DNA of 64,000 nucleotides from Grammothele lineata (lineage: Eukaryota > Basidiomycota > Agaricomycetes > Polyporales > Polyporaceae), in assembly GCA_002150815.3 (NCBI GenBank), contig NDFF03000328.1, forward strand, positions 1 through 64,000, given 5' to 3'. The position numbers and the translations under genes are program-made. Of the stretch, positions 46,005-58,612 are shown one piece after another; positions within the stretch are counted from its first letter, which is position 1, and each line of letters starts with the position of its first letter. The notes under the pieces were generated by a model. The model worked only from the letters and a program-made list of their open reading frames with translations. It was not told where the DNA came from and searched no databases.

Positions 46005-47757
46005 TGCTCTTGTTGAAGGGGATTGGGGGTGGTGAGAAGGGAGAGGAAGAGGTATAGGGGGATATCAACGGTACAGTTAACGACGCGAACGTTAGGGGCC
46101 GAAGGGTATATGGGCGCCTTGTCAGCTGCGATGACCAGGCGGTATGCAGTAAGAGAAGCTGGTGTACTAGGGCCGATCTAGCACGAGGACGGCGAGCTAA
46201 ATGTGGACGGTGGTGGGAATGTGTTGGGAAGCTCTGTATGCGCTGTGCAGAAGCTCTTATATTGACCTCGTCGAGGCGAGACACTGCCTCGCTGTATCTA
46301 CCATGTCAACTGACATTGGCGTTCCGATGCTCACGCTCCCCCTGATAGTGCCCGCGTCCTTCCGTCCCTACCATGGACAAGCCTCCATCTCGACCTCCGG
46401 CAGTGGCGGCGGCATGGAACAAGTTGGGACAAGAGAGGAGGGGGCCGAGCGCGGCAAGCGGTGTGAACCCGAGTATAGGTGCACAGCCTCTTCCCACGGC
46501 CCACGCTATGGCCATATCGGGTCTTCCAGACTCGCTGATAACATATGTACCGTATGTCACGAGGCTCGCACGCCAGCATGGGGCAGTACGCTGTCCAATT
46601 GACGACGTGCCGAAGCTTTCGTCCCGTATGATCGCGGAGAGATCGACCGTCGTAAGGACAACGGTGACGTCGAGCCGGCGGCTCAGATCAAGTGTGGCTT
46701 GGACTTACGGGTGCTGAGGCATTCATATACACTGGGCGATGCGCGCCAAGGCATGTCGTCGGAATACGCTTGTGAGGAGACTCCACAATGAGTGGCACAA
46801 GGATGTTTGAGCCGGGACGTACGTACACTGCATATGCCGCGCTACTCGAGTCGCCAACAGAAGTTCCATGATATGTAGCTGCGCGAGAGGCGCTGTACGT
46901 CCTAGTATCCCGAGCAGCGGCTCAAGGAGTGCCGAGAGTCGTCTGGCGCCTCCGACACGACGGGAAATAGTCCTTGTCACGGACCGGGATATGCATGGGA
47001 GATGTGCCGTTATTGGTCTCCAGCCACCAGCCTAGTCACGGCCAGGGATTTGGTCGAAACATGATGCCTGTCTCCGAACATATCCTGCTCATATTCCTTT
47101 CCCAACAGCGGCCCGCACGTTCGGGTTGCCATAATAGGGTATGCTGTCAGGAATATGTTAGGGACATGCGCGGAAAACGTTGCATGTTCGGGTCAAATTC
47201 CTGATCGTGACTATGATAGCGACTAGGAGACCAAAAACGCGCATATTCCGGGCATATTTCGGTCCGTGGCTATGCACCGTTGCCCGTCGTGCGAGTCGTT
47301 GCTGTCCAACATCGCCCGTCCAAGGTCAAGGCGATTGTAGGCTCGGTCGTGCTTACGGATAACGGGGCAGACCTTGTGATAAGAAATTAGTAGTTAGGCA
47401 TCGAGCTAGAAAAGAAAGCATACTCCTTTCGCAACAGAGCAAAGGAATCGTTGCTAATCTCGCCACGTGGAAGTCGTCGCTGACAAGCGGATTGAAACGA
47501 ATACAGCTGCACAGCGTGCTCTAGCGCCTCGTTAATCTCCAAGAGTGCACAGCCAACGTCGTTCCGTTCAGTTACCCGCCGCCCACAGCCCGAAGAAAGG
47601 AACGTGCGTGCTTATTGCTAGGAGCGCACGCGCGTGCGCGCGCCGGGTGTATACAGAACGAAACCTGAACCGGCCGAGTCCCCGAGCCATCCGAGTCCAA
47701 ATCACAAGGATCGAAATACCTACCGCGACCCTCCTTCACTCGCGACTCTGAGAACAT
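46005..47757. other. Intergenic, no gene recognised
   Basis: About 1.75 kb between the SPFH start and the Lunapark stop. Several partly similar short segments containing TTCGGGT or CCGGGATATG-like words occur at 46.97-47.28 kb. No open frame looks coding, and no tRNA-like T-loop was found. Confidence 0.45.
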
Positions 47758-49690
47758 TCACGAGTCAACGTCCATGCTCGTGCCCTCGTCGTGGTCCGTC
47801 GCCTGCGCTGGCGCCTGCGTTGGCGTTCCGACCGGGGGCGCAAAGTTCCCGTGGCCGTTCGCTCCCTGAGATTGAGGCTGCGGCGTACGAATCTCAGGCG
47901 ATCGGGGCGTCTTGCCTCCCTTGAGCTCACGGAGAGCGCGGGCAGACGGATTGAAGTATCCACACTTGGGGCAGACGTATTCTATGGTGAACGCGGAGCG
48001 TTAATCCAAAGGAAGGCGGGTAAGGTGGCACAGAAACAGAACCCACGTGCGTCTTCCCACATGCTCTCCTTTACGAGCCCGTTGTGCGCGAAGCATTTCT
48101 GGCAGATGAGCGCGTACCGGCTCGATGCTCCGGTCGCTGACGCGTCGTCATCGCCTAGGATAGCGTCTGCAAGCTTGTCATACCACTGCTTCCGCGGCGG
48201 CGGAAGCGGACGTTGCGGTGATGCTGGCGGCGATGTGGTCAGCGGAGTTTGAGAAGGTGAAAACCGAGAAGGCATTTGAGCGGCGCCACACAGAAGTGCA
48301 GCCTAGCGGCGTTATAGTGTCACCCCGCAGAGCGTGTGTGCGCAGCTGCGCATGAATATCCCGATGTGGGCCTACTACGCATGTGCGACACGAGGCCTTC
48401 TAAGAAGCGACGAACACTCACGAGAGAGCTGCTGTTGTAATCCAGGTGTCAACTGTCCGGGTGCGGGAGTCTGAGGCGGCACTTGCAAGTTCCGCTGCGG
48501 CGTCTGGGGACCAGCAGGGCTCGCTGGCTGTAGCGGCATTTGTGGCGGCGGCGGCACGATACGATGGCGAAGGCCCGCCGGAGTGCCTGGCCCCGACGCG
48601 GGTCCGGGGCTGTCCTCGTAGCGCTCGATGAGGTTGCGCATGGAGTAGTAGTTTGTCTTCTGCTTCACCTCCTCGATCTTCTCCCTCTGTTGCTTACGCA
48701 ACGAAACGAGCGCTTTCTCTACATGAAGTACAAAGAAATCAGCGAATGCGGAGGCGGAAGTCGGAAGTCGGAGAACAGTAAGAACCGCACATACCTTCGG
48801 CATCGCCGATACGCGTATACCACACCTGCACAATCCTCCGTACGAACAGGATCCTATGGAGACAACTGGTCAGCAAGTGTCGGTGCGTGCACCGAAGAAG
48901 AGCTGTTTTCGGCGCGGAGCGGTGAACGTAGTATGACAGGTGGACCCGACCACACCTTCTACGCATGCCTCCACGTAATAAGGGACGGGAATGCTCATGT
49001 CCGGAGCGCCCATACAGCCGGGATGGGGCCCGAGTGAAGACGCACGGGTTAAGCTGACTGTCTGTATAGGAGCAACGCAGCGCGAGCTTTACGTTGCAAC
49101 GAGGGTGCAGACGCAGCGGGGAGTACGGTAGCATTGGGCGCGCCTCTGGCACAGCAACCACAAATACTCTGAGTATAGGTTCCGATAGACGACATGGACT
49201 TGCCATATGCTGTCCGCCCGCACACTTCATGGTGGATCGAGAGCCACGGGCATCCCCTTTCCACTAATACACACAACACTGTACGCCATTTCCTCCGCGC
49301 CGAACAGTCCTTCCAAAGACCAGACAAAAAGTGGTGGAAGACTCACACAATTGGACCAACGAGCACGGGGCTAGCCTTCGTGGTCTTCTCAAACCCACTA
49401 GACCTCCCATGTGTCGTCAAATTGGGGACAAAGTCCATGTACCACAGACTCGTGTACGCGATCCAGCCAAGGAGCGCGTAAACCGAGACGAGGAGTGTCG
49501 CGCGGCGCTCGCGCAGACGAATCTCGGAGAGACGCGTTTGGCGCTTTTGAATGTCTTTGGAGAGCGCGGCGAGAGCCTGCTCGAAGTCTTCTGGTTGGTT
49601 CTGCATGCGTGAAAACGTCAGTTTGTATTGGGGAGGAAATGTTTATGAAGTGCACCCCACCTTACGGAACCACCTGCTGAACAGCCCCAT
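47758..49690 (-). CDS. LNP1: Lunapark homologue, ER three-way junction protein
   Basis: Six exons (49690-49666, 49590-49347, 48853-48795, 48718-48422, 48223-48047, 47981-47758) join in phase to 341 residues. MGLFSRWF is followed by a cytosolic coiled coil (ALSKDIQKRQTRLSEIRLRE), a first membrane helix (ATLLVSVYALLGWIAYTSLW), a second (SPVLVGPIVILFVRRIVQVW), a second coiled coil (LVSLRKQQREKIEEVKQKT), a Pro/Gln-rich linker and the Lunapark zinc ribbon with CQKCFAHNGL and YVCPKCGYFNP. Lunapark sits at ER tubule junctions and works with atlastin/Sey1 and reticulons to shape the network. Intron 2 (48854-49346) is 493 nt, whereas the first and third are about 75 nt. A 198-nt intron before the zinc ribbon is the least certain join. 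The frame is intact. Confidence 0.85.
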
Positions 49691-50247
49691 AGAGGAAGAT
49701 AGAGATAGAAGGAGTGATAAGCGTAGATATAGAGCGTGCGTAGGATATAGTGAGATCTGAGCGTAGAGTACAGAGAGTGACCAGTGGCGTGCGGAGTGAG
49801 GACGATGGATGGAGAGGTGAGCAGACGTGCGGCGCTAGAGAGCGCCCGCCAAGATACGTCAACACGTCAGTCAGGTGACCACAATCGCTAAAGCAGGCGA
49901 GTTCAAACGCGGCATGCCCTTCAAATTCGCGGTGACACTCTGGAGACAGTCCCCTCTCGCGCACGAATAAGCTCGTGTTGTTGACTTTAGATACTCCTCG
50001 ACTTCATGCTCGCGTAATCTTTTATTCGTCAAAGTATCGTGAAAACAGGAGATGCGTGACAACATGAACAGGCACGATGAAGTTTCAGAAAACAGACACC
50101 GAAAACAAGAGAGAAAGCATGATAATACCGCAGGCAAAGCATTTCCAAGCAAAACACGACGAAGCGACGACGGTTTGAGTAGACTGTCTTTGCAACGAGA
50201 CACAGGTCGCAATTTCCGGGAGTCCGCAACAACGACCGACGTAACTC
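49691..50247. other. Intergenic, no gene seen
   Basis: Promoter side of Lunapark and 3' side of the DUF6699 gene. If the GTGAGT at the DUF6699 stop is a true donor, a further 3' exon of that gene could lie here, but none was identified. Confidence 0.4.
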
Positions 50248-53200
50248 TTACTCACGTCCAGTTTTCGGGATCAGCCCTAGATTGAGGTAGAACGTCCGGT
50301 CCGCGTTGTGCGTCACCCACATGCCCCAGAACATGTGCCGCTCGTTGAGGCAGTCGACGCGGCGCATACCCTGCGACCACGTCACCTCCGCGATCCCGGG
50401 GTACTCCTCGCACCACGCCCGGAACGCCCAGCACATCCGCTGCCACGCCGCAGGGAACTCCTCCTCCAGCTCGCGCGCCTCGCGGTGCGTCAGCGACGTC
50501 TGGAAGAAGTCGTGCACGGCGTGCAGGACGTCTCCGACGGAGACGACACCGCCCTCACCCTTGTCCACGACGATCGGGCCCCACCCGTTGAGCACGCCGA
50601 GCGCGCTCGCGTTGTACGCAATGAGCACACGAGGCACCGCCGGATCCGTAGCCGGTGCGCTGAAGCACGGCGCGGCGGGCACGATTGCTTCGCGTGCGGT
50701 GATCCGGCGCGCGCTGGAGGGGGGCAGGCGGATGTCCCAGACCAGCCACGGCACGTTGCCGTTGGTCGGATTGGGGATCAGATACGGGCAAAGTGTCGGC
50801 GTCGCGCCCCAGGGTGACAGCCGTAGACCATACCGGGGCATCGCCGCCGCGACTGGCGAAGGTCCCCCAGAGATCGGTATGGGACCAGAGGCCGGAGTCG
50901 GGAGCGTGACGGTCGAATGCGCAGGCGTTGGAAGTATAGCCAGGTTGGGGCCACTGTACGGCGTGCCTCTGTAGTCCATAGAGACGGAGGGCATGACGAG
51001 TGGCAAGTGGTTGCCAGCAGGCGGCCATTGTGGCGGAAGCCAATTCCTCGGGACTGTGCCAGGCAACGGCCAGCCGCCAGTGATGCGAGCCATTGCGGCC
51101 GCGTCCAGCATACTAGCGGGGACGGGCGGCTGATCGAGGTTGAAGAACGTCTGTGCGGAGTGATAAGGGTGAGGCTGCGGATGAGGCATCCAGACCACCG
51201 CAGGAACGGGTGCCGGAATGGGGACGGCGAGGGGAACGGGCGTCATGGGGCGTGTGCGCACGTACGGGGAGGCTTGAGGACCTTGAGGGATCTCCTGATG
51301 TCGTGGGGGCGATGGTGGAGGCGTTGGCGATCTGAAGGCGTCAGGTACATTGGGGATAACGGGGACGTCCACTACCGGATCAGAAAGACCGAAAGCCCAG
51401 TGATCCTCCGGCAGAGGAGGAACAACCGGTGGGGGAGACTGACAAGGCAGATTTAAGAGACATCACAGTAACAAGCCTGAATGGACGTACAGGCGAGGGT
51501 GGAGGTCGTCGGGGAGCGCCATATCCTACACCTGCATTTTGACGTGGAGAAGACCTACGAGATTCAGGGAAACGGCCTGGCACACGACCTGGCAAGTCCT
51601 GCACAGAAGGCCGGTAAGAGATATACTGGATGCACCGACTCAAAACACCTACCTCATGTTCGGGTGCCCCTTGCGGAGGCTGAAGAGACAGTAAGCAACC
51701 AGTGTAAATGTCTGAGGAAGTAGACGGACCTCAGGGGGAGGAGTGGGCTCTTGCACAGGTAGACCTTGGCTCTGCTGAGGCGATCCTCGAGGCAGAGTGT
51801 CGTGGATTACGATGGGTGGTGCATCATCGGGTGTGGTCTGGCGTCGCCTTCTCCGATGACGCGGCTAAGCAAAAAAATGAGAAAAGTCCACAATATCGAT
51901 CCAAGAGTATCTCACTGCGGGGCCCAGATCGACGTCATCGGGTGGGAGTGGCGGCGGCTCATCCGACGTTCCCGATGGGCGCGGGAGCACGCCCGTCGTA
52001 CGATCTGGTATAACCGTAAGTCACGTTCACAACCGGTCAATATGCTAAGGTAAACACACGTGAATCCCATACAGCGCTATAGTATTGCGCAACAGCACAA
52101 TGGCGACGGTGGTAGGCTGGAGTCCAGCACCACGGGCAATTCGCCACTACCCTTCGGTGCCGGCGACGTCGGAGATAATCCTCAGCCGTCTCCTCTTCGA
52201 GCGCGACTGGTGGCGCCACTGGACACGAGGGAAAACGATGCGTGACGGGCATCTTGCACCCCGTGCAGTGGCCAGGGACTAGGTCATTTTCGCGTGGTTC
52301 ATATTCTTCGATTGGGGCAGAAGACGAGTAGGATGTAGACGACGACGATGAGGATGATGGTGAGTTCTGGGATACGGGAGGACTGCCTGCGGGAGGCGGG
52401 GGTGGGGGCGGGGGCGCTGATTGTTGCTGGAGGTCCCGCCTGCGTGAGGGATGGGGTGTGCCCGGTGGCCGTGAGGACCTGCCACGGGTCGGCTCCGGGT
52501 CAGGTGCGGACCTGGATTGCTGCAGACCCTGGGCTTCGAGATGCGAGTGAGTCTGTGATCTAGACGTAGCATGTGGTGGGTTCTGAGACTGAGACTGAGG
52601 TGGCGCTCGTGATTGAGATTGAGGTTGAGCTTGTGATTGAGGTTGAGCTTGATTCTGGGCCACGGGGTAGGGCAGATACACCGGGTGATGAAGCATGAGC
52701 ATTGGAGGGAATTGGGTTGGAACAGGCTGCGCCCCCGTTTGCCACTGCGCCCAACCCGCAACTGGGTTGCTACTGCTGCCCTGGCGGGACCAGTCAAAAT
52801 CTGACGTGACGCCGTGAGGGATCGCCCGCATCAAGTGAGCAAGCACCCGTCGCACACAACATCGTCGGCGATGCGTACCATCAGGCCGGCCACGCGGTTG
52901 GCCAACAACACGAGCGTGTTCTTCTGCTTGCATGGTAGTATACGACTTCGGCGACGCGTGGGTTTGCGCCACGTCTTTGTCTGGGCAAACGAAGAGGGAA
53001 GTGGAGAGGAGATGAAGATCTGCAGGCGCAGCGAGTGGGGGAGAAAGGGAAGAACGCACCTATAATGAACTGGCGCAGGACCCCCTTCCCCGCTGTAAAC
53101 TTTCGGTGTTGAGGCTCGAAGACCGGCGAGCTCACGCCCTGCCGACGTGCCCACTCCTTCGTGTTATATACGCGCTGTCCGCTGAAGACTTCAGGCAGCT

Positions 53201-53369
53201 CGTGCGCAGCGTGGTCGTCGAACACAGTAGGTGACGAGGACGGGGAGGAGTGGTGGGGAGGAGCGTGCACATAGTACCTGCTCTCATCGCGCGAGCCAAA
53301 CTTCATGGTAGCGTCTCTGCCGGAGGCCCCCGGCCGTGCGCGTCCAACTTGGGCAGAAAAGGCATCCAT
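50248..53369 (-). CDS. DUF6699 domain protein with long Pro/Gln/Ser-rich N-terminal region
   Basis: Seven exons (53369-53060, 52980-52060, 52004-51916, 51864-51730, 51679-51653, 51598-51491, 51438-50248) join in phase to 926 residues. The first part has VFSGQRVYNTKEWARRQGVS; the second contains a Gln/Ser repeat and two Cys pairs (CTGCKMPVTHRFPSC, CPWCWTPAYHRRHC). A Pro-rich stretch follows. The C-terminus from about residue 750 is a DUF6699 domain: WDIRLPPSSARRITAREAIV, GWGPIVVDKGEGGVVSVGDV, FPAAWQRMCWAFRAW, GMRRVDCLNERHMFWGMWV. DUF6699 is a basidiomycete domain without known function. The 53060/52980 join is the weakest, since a competing frame is also open there, so two genes instead of one remain possible. 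The start is the ATG before AFSAQVGRA; an upstream exon (MDTGRAQDAARL) did not fit in phase. Confidence 0.65.
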
Positions 53370-54639
53370 ATCGGTCTGCTGAGCAGCACGATTTGTATGG
53401 GCCTTCCTTCCATCGATCTGCGTGTCCACCGCGTGCCGGCGAGGGGCAGTGTGTCTATGAGAGCTCCCTTGCTCGTTCTGGGCGGACGTAAGCCGGGGGA
53501 TCGCGGGCGGACAAAGGAATGAAAGAGAAGAGACACGCACCGAAGTCTGGCCGCGTCTTGTGCTCGCCCCGTGTCCATCTTGTTGCGTCGAGGAGTGCAC
53601 GCCCCCGCGCGGGTCTTGGGCTTGAGACGCTGAGCTAAGTATACACGATAACGCGTTATAGCCTATAGCAAGAGAAGAGCTTCCGGATCTACACACCCGT
53701 GAGGCCTAAATCCAGGCGCATACACCGGCCTAGGTGCGTTGATGTGATGCCTAGAGCTACTGGCAGCAGTCGACATAGCCAGCAGCGAGGGGGCCGTCTC
53801 GATCTACGAGACGAGGAGGCGCAAGCGCAGATGTCGAAAAAGTCGAGTGGCGCACATCCTTATACCGTCGGCCATGGTACGTCGCGGAAAGGTGCGCGTT
53901 GAGTACGCTCGGGAGATTTTGCTATCGCAATGATGCTGGAGAAGATCACCAGACAAAAGGTGAGGGAGAGAAGTCAAGGCGGGAGACAAGAGGCGGACAG
54001 AACAACGGCCCGCACGGCGTAGCAACTCGCTTACGATACCATCATACCGCACGAGCGCGAGGCACATCCTTGTCCTCTCCTCCGTCTTCTACCTCCGCGC
54101 ACGCCTTGGACAAGCTGGATATCGGGCGGCTTTTGTGTCTGTTGCTGCTGTCGTTGTGTTAAATGGGCTTCTAGCTGGGAAGCCTTGCCACTCAGCGTGA
54201 TCCCCGTCTCGCGCGGCTCCCGGCTCTCGGTGAGGACTCCAGACTACTCGGAGACGGTACCGCAGATAGGACCTGCGTATGTCCTATGCTCCAACAGCTG
54301 ATAGGTATGGTATGTTTTACAGCGAAAGAAAGCCACTACATACGTCAAGAAACCTATGAGGAGGGTATATGCTACAGAACACGAGCATATGACGTCACTG
54401 TCGCATACAACCTTACGGACACACCCAGCTCGAGCTTGCGAGTCAACCATACACAACCTATTACATACATACACACATACACTACACCAAAACTTTGCAG
54501 CGACCAACGCACGGTATCACAGCGTCCATGCGCCCAGCAATATACAAACCTTCGCAGTTTTCCAAGTAACACGCACTCGCACGTACCCATCTTTATGTGA
54601 ACGTTGGACGTCGGATTTCCCCCATTATCCAACCCCTCC
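53370..54639. other. Intergenic, no gene recognised
   Basis: About 1.27 kb with no coding signal that I trust. A short ATG-led piece at 53578 on the minus strand ending in a GTGCGT donor may be a 5' exon of the DUF6699 gene. Confidence 0.4.
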
Positions 54640-56868
54640 TCACTCCGCCACCCGTTCCGTCCAACGCACCCCCGGCGGCGCAGGCGCAGGCGGGAAGCCC
54701 GCCGCAGCCTCGAAGCTCCCGACAGACCCCACCCTCTTCTGCCTGCTGGTTTGCTGCGGTCCGGGCCCGGCGCTCCCGATCGACGCCCTGCTCCCCGACC
54801 TCGACCTCGACTGCGAGTGCGAATGCGAGTGCGGGCGCGGGTGAGGATGGGGGATGCGCGGGGACGCCTGCAAGCTGGAGACGGAGCCGGAGACGGAGTC
54901 GCCCCCTGAGGACGAGGACGTCGAGGACGCGCGCCGGTGGCGCTGCATGCGCGTCGGGTCGACGTCGGGGACGCGCGCGATGCGCGCGAAGAACGAGAGG
55001 ACTGTGAATGCGTTCGAGGTGCGCAGGCAAAGTCGGGGCGCCACGGGCACATGGCGCGTGGTTGGTTGAGGTAATGGATGTGAGAATGGATGTAAGAAGG
55101 GGGAGGGGGAATGTCAGCTGAGCGATCTGCGCGTGCCAGGAGCGGGGAGGGGAGGCGCGGGGTTGGAAGAGGACGTAAAAGGCTGTGGGGACGTACCGTC
55201 GACCACGGAGACGATCCCACAGAGGTTGTTGGGTGTCGTGGTGCTGAATGTGGGGGAGCTCGATATTGGAGACTCCTCTGTCACGAACACCCGGTGCGCG
55301 TTCGCTGGGTCATGACAATAGCAGGTGAGCGCGCGAGTGGGAAAGGCCAGAAAGGCAAAGGACGTACTCGCGAGGAGCTTCTGCATCGTGTACAACAGCG
55401 TGTTGTTGGGCGTAACGCCATACACTAGACGCATACCAATCGATGGAGATGAGTTCGCACCTCCCATCCCCCTCGGAAGCAACACGCACCAGGAAACTTG
55501 TCCACCCCATCCGTCGATCCGTCCGGTTCCTATCCCCCCACACCTCGATCAGCTCCAAAATCCTTCCCTCGCACACATACCCACAAACGGACACCACCCA
55601 CCTTGATCTGCGCGATCAGCTGCTTGAGCGGCATCGCCAGGATCTGGTTGCTCTGCGCGGGCACGACCACGCGCCCGACGTCCGTCACGCTCACCGCGCT
55701 GAGCAGCCCGCCCGTGGCGTCGTCGACGACCGCGACGGAGCTCACGCCTTCGTCGCTCATGAGGCGCATCGCGCTCAGCACGCTGTCGCCCGCCTTGGCG
55801 GCGACGACGGATAAGTATAGGTAGAGCGAGGGCAGCGAGAGCGAGGAGAGGGGGACGGAGAGGTGCTTGTGGAGCGTTGGGGTACGCTCGGCGTAGGTCG
55901 TGAACCAGGCCAGGAGGGCACGGTCGGAGACGAGTCCGAGGTAGGTCGGTGGGGCGCAGGGGTCGGATACGGGAGGGGCTCGAATGAGGGCTATGGGGTG
56001 GCCATATCGTTAGTAGAGCAACCTTAGGCATATACAACACGAGAGAACGTACCTCTATGCGCCCCCCTTGCAAACACCGCCAACAGAGAAACGATATTCG
56101 CATCGTGCGGGAGGACCTCGAGCGGGTTCTTCTCCGACAAGTCTGTAACGTCCGCCCCAGCGCAGTGCCCGTCAGACACCCCATGCAAGATGCAAGAGAA
56201 CGCGCAGACGCGTGGGGGTGGGGGAGGTGAAGGTGACGGTGAAGACGCACTGCTGACGAGGTACGCAGGGACCTTCCCGTCCCGCGCGGCGTCCAGAATC
56301 TCCTGCACGCGCGGCTTCCCGCGCAGCTCCTCCGCGGGGATCTTGTGCCGCGTCGCCGCGAGGGTCAGGAACGCGTTCACGTCCGCGAACTGCCGTCCGT
56401 GCGCGGAGAGGAGGTGAAGGGCGTTGTATGAGGGGTGCGGCGTCAGAGAGAATGTAGTGAGAGGGTGAGACGCACGTCAAAAAGTCCGTGGAACGGAGAG
56501 GCCTTGGGGGAGCGGTTGGGCGGCATCTTGACTGCTAGACATGCAATGTCTTTTGAGAGGAGGACCTGTGTGTATGCACGCCCATCAATGAGCCCGACAT
56601 GTTCTTCGGAAACGGTGGGAGTGGCGCACCTCACAAGCCTCCTCAACACTCGTATCCGCGTCGACCGTGACGACCGGCGAGTCAATAATGTCTAACATTA
56701 CACGCTCTCAGCAACAGCCTTCCATAGGACGAGACACATACCCTTCGCCTGCACCTCCTTCCACGCCGCCATCCACGCCTCCGAGTCCGCGCTGGACGCG
56801 GTCGAGAACACGAGCGGAGACTCGCTCCGCGTGCTCGAGATCGACATTCTCTTCCGGGGGAGCGACAT
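54640..56868 (-). CDS. SDS23: Sds23-type CBS domain protein
   Basis: Ten exons (56868-56742, 56691-56630, 56565-56476, 56389-56251, 56142-56053, 55990-55602, 55529-55490, 55424-55368, 55304-55197, 55001-54640) join in phase to 487 residues. Several CBS repeats are seen: DIIDSPVVTVDADTSVEEAC with LLSKDIACLAVK, then LEVLPHDANIVSLLAVFARG, then AGDSVLSAMRLMSDEGVSSV with AVSVTDVGRVVVPAQ, then DKFPVYGVTPNNTLLYTMQK with GIVSVVDVLSFFARIARVPD. The tail (DPTRMQRHRRASS, then Ser/His/Arg-rich) is typical of fungal Sds23/Moc1 homologues. These proteins bind the catalytic subunit of PP2A-like phosphatases and affect cell cycle and stress responses in yeasts. All splice phases agree, including two very short exons (40 and 57 nt). 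Confidence 0.83.
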
Positions 56869-57448
56869 CCTCAGGGACAACTTGCACAGCGAGCTTCTTT
56901 GTCGCCGGCGGTTTGCTCAGCTTCTGACAACGAGATAGACGGGGAGATAGATAGTGAGAGAAGTGCGAGACGAGGGGTTGGGGGAGAGGCGGAGGGCGAA
57001 AAGCGGGCGCGGCGCAGGGCGTTACATGCCAAGCGGCTGAGGGAGAGCTGAGGAGAGCGGGTTACTACTTGGAGCGGACGGGACGATCATTAATGGGGAG
57101 GACGTAAACGAGCCGCGCAGATAAGATAAGATCCGGTCAATTATGAGGTCATTGTCGCGTACTCCCGTGTCATTAACGCGCTCCGTTCTCTCGGGCTCGC
57201 TTGTCGGGTCTGGTGGCAGACCACGGGGGAGCGACGTGCAGACGAGTGTTGACGCTACAAATACTATTGTACATATACTCTATGATAACGGACAATCGTC
57301 TATGAGGTATGAGAAGTGAACCCGGACAGCGACAATCACGGCGATAACATAGGGAAAACATAATCTATCGTCGGCGGAAGAGGGATCCGAGGTGAGTAGG
57401 GGCATCGCACAACAGTCGTGTCATAAGAAAAGAAACGTGAAGGTAAAA
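56869..57448. other. Intergenic, no gene seen
   Basis: A 580-bp gap between two genes on the minus strand; it should hold the SDS23 promoter and the 3' UTR of the perilipin-like gene. A pyrimidine/purine-asymmetric GA-rich tract lies near 56.94-57.0 kb. Confidence 0.45.
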
Positions 57449-58612
57449 TTATGCATGACCGTTTCCGTTCACGACGGTGCCGTGGGTCACCTCCTTTTTC
57501 TCCTCCGAAAGACGCGCCTTAAGCGCCCCAAGGATCTCCTGCACGCGCGTAGTCGCAGTGTCCAGGATGGGCTGGACGCGCTCCTGCACCGTCTCGCGAA
57601 CCTTGCCCGCCTTCTCGGGGAGGGGGTCGGGCGAGGTGAGGATGCCGGAGAGCTCGTTGATCGTCGAAGAGAGATTGGTGGAGACATCCTGGAACGCCGT
57701 CTGGAGGGTCCCTGGGAGCGCCGCGGTCGAGGCCTGTACGCACCGTGAGACCCAACTCAATAACCATAGCTCGGGACAAAGCTTACCTGAACCTTGTGGA
57801 GCTCCGAGAGCATGGTGTCGCTGAGCGCGTGAACCCGACTTTGCGCCGCGCCGTAGCTCGAGGAGGCGAGGTCCGTCAACGATTGCGCGGTGGCCTGCGC
57901 GCGCTGGAGGACGACGCTCTGGGCCTTGATCTGGTTGATCTGCTCGGTCGAGTAGGTGAGGAGCTGGTCGCTGAAGTCGCGGGAGAGGTAGTAGGCGCGC
58001 TGGTACTGGTACTTGGTCTCCGGCGCCTCGACGGTCTTATCAGCCGTCCCGTTCGGCTGGAGCTGCTTCACGGCAACAGCGAAGTAGTCGACGATTGGTG
58101 CGAACCGCTGGGGAGCAAACAAGGTTCCGTCAGTACTCACGTGCGCTAGCCGTTGGGGGTTCGAAAGCTAAACGCGGTTCGGGGGGACGCGTGCGCACCT
58201 GATCAATGCCCTGGGCAATGTTCAGCGCGGGTGTGCGGACGCGCTCGTCGATGGTCTTCGAGGCGACGCCCTTGGCGTGGTCGCTATTCGCCTTGAGGTC
58301 TTTGATGATGTCCTCGGTGGGCGTGTGGAAGGCGTAGGGAATGCGGGACTCGACAACGTCGAGACCCTTGTTTGCGAGGCCATCTGCGCGCGTAAGGAGG
58401 GGAGCGAGGCGCTTCTGGATGGGCTCGGTGTAGCTGAGGGCGGTCTTGGACAGCCCTGTGGCGGTCGCGTAGGGGGAGCGGGTGTAGGCGTTGTTCAGGA
58501 GGGCGGAGTTGATCGTGGTGAGCGAGTCCGCGACGAGCGGAATGGAGCCGACGCGGGTGAAGATGGTGAGCTCGGGGCTGGTGGGGGGTGCCTGCTCAGT
58601 CTCCGTGGCCAT
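57449..58612 (-). CDS. Perilipin-like lipid droplet protein
   Basis: Three exons (58612-58199, 58107-57787, 57733-57449) join in phase to 339 residues. The N-terminus (PELTIFTRVGSIPLVADSLT, TINSALLNNAYTRSPYATA) matches the PAT-like start of fungal perilipins such as CAP20 and MPL1. Long amphipathic helical stretches follow (YSTEQINQIKAQSVVLQRAQ, DVSTNLSSTINELSGILTSP, VRETVQERVQPILDTATTR). Such proteins coat lipid droplets and protect triacylglycerol from lipases; in pathogenic fungi they affect turgor, but no such role can be read here. There is no membrane helix and no catalytic motif. The start ATG is the first in the frame and fits the family. Confidence 0.75.

Noticed and set aside
50306..50974. 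222-residue plus-strand frame
   Set aside because: Antisense to the DUF6699 domain exon.
54372..55220. 282-residue minus-strand frame overlapping the end of SDS23
   Set aside because: Wrong frame relative to the in-phase exon series; Arg/Ser/Pro-rich with no conserved blocks.
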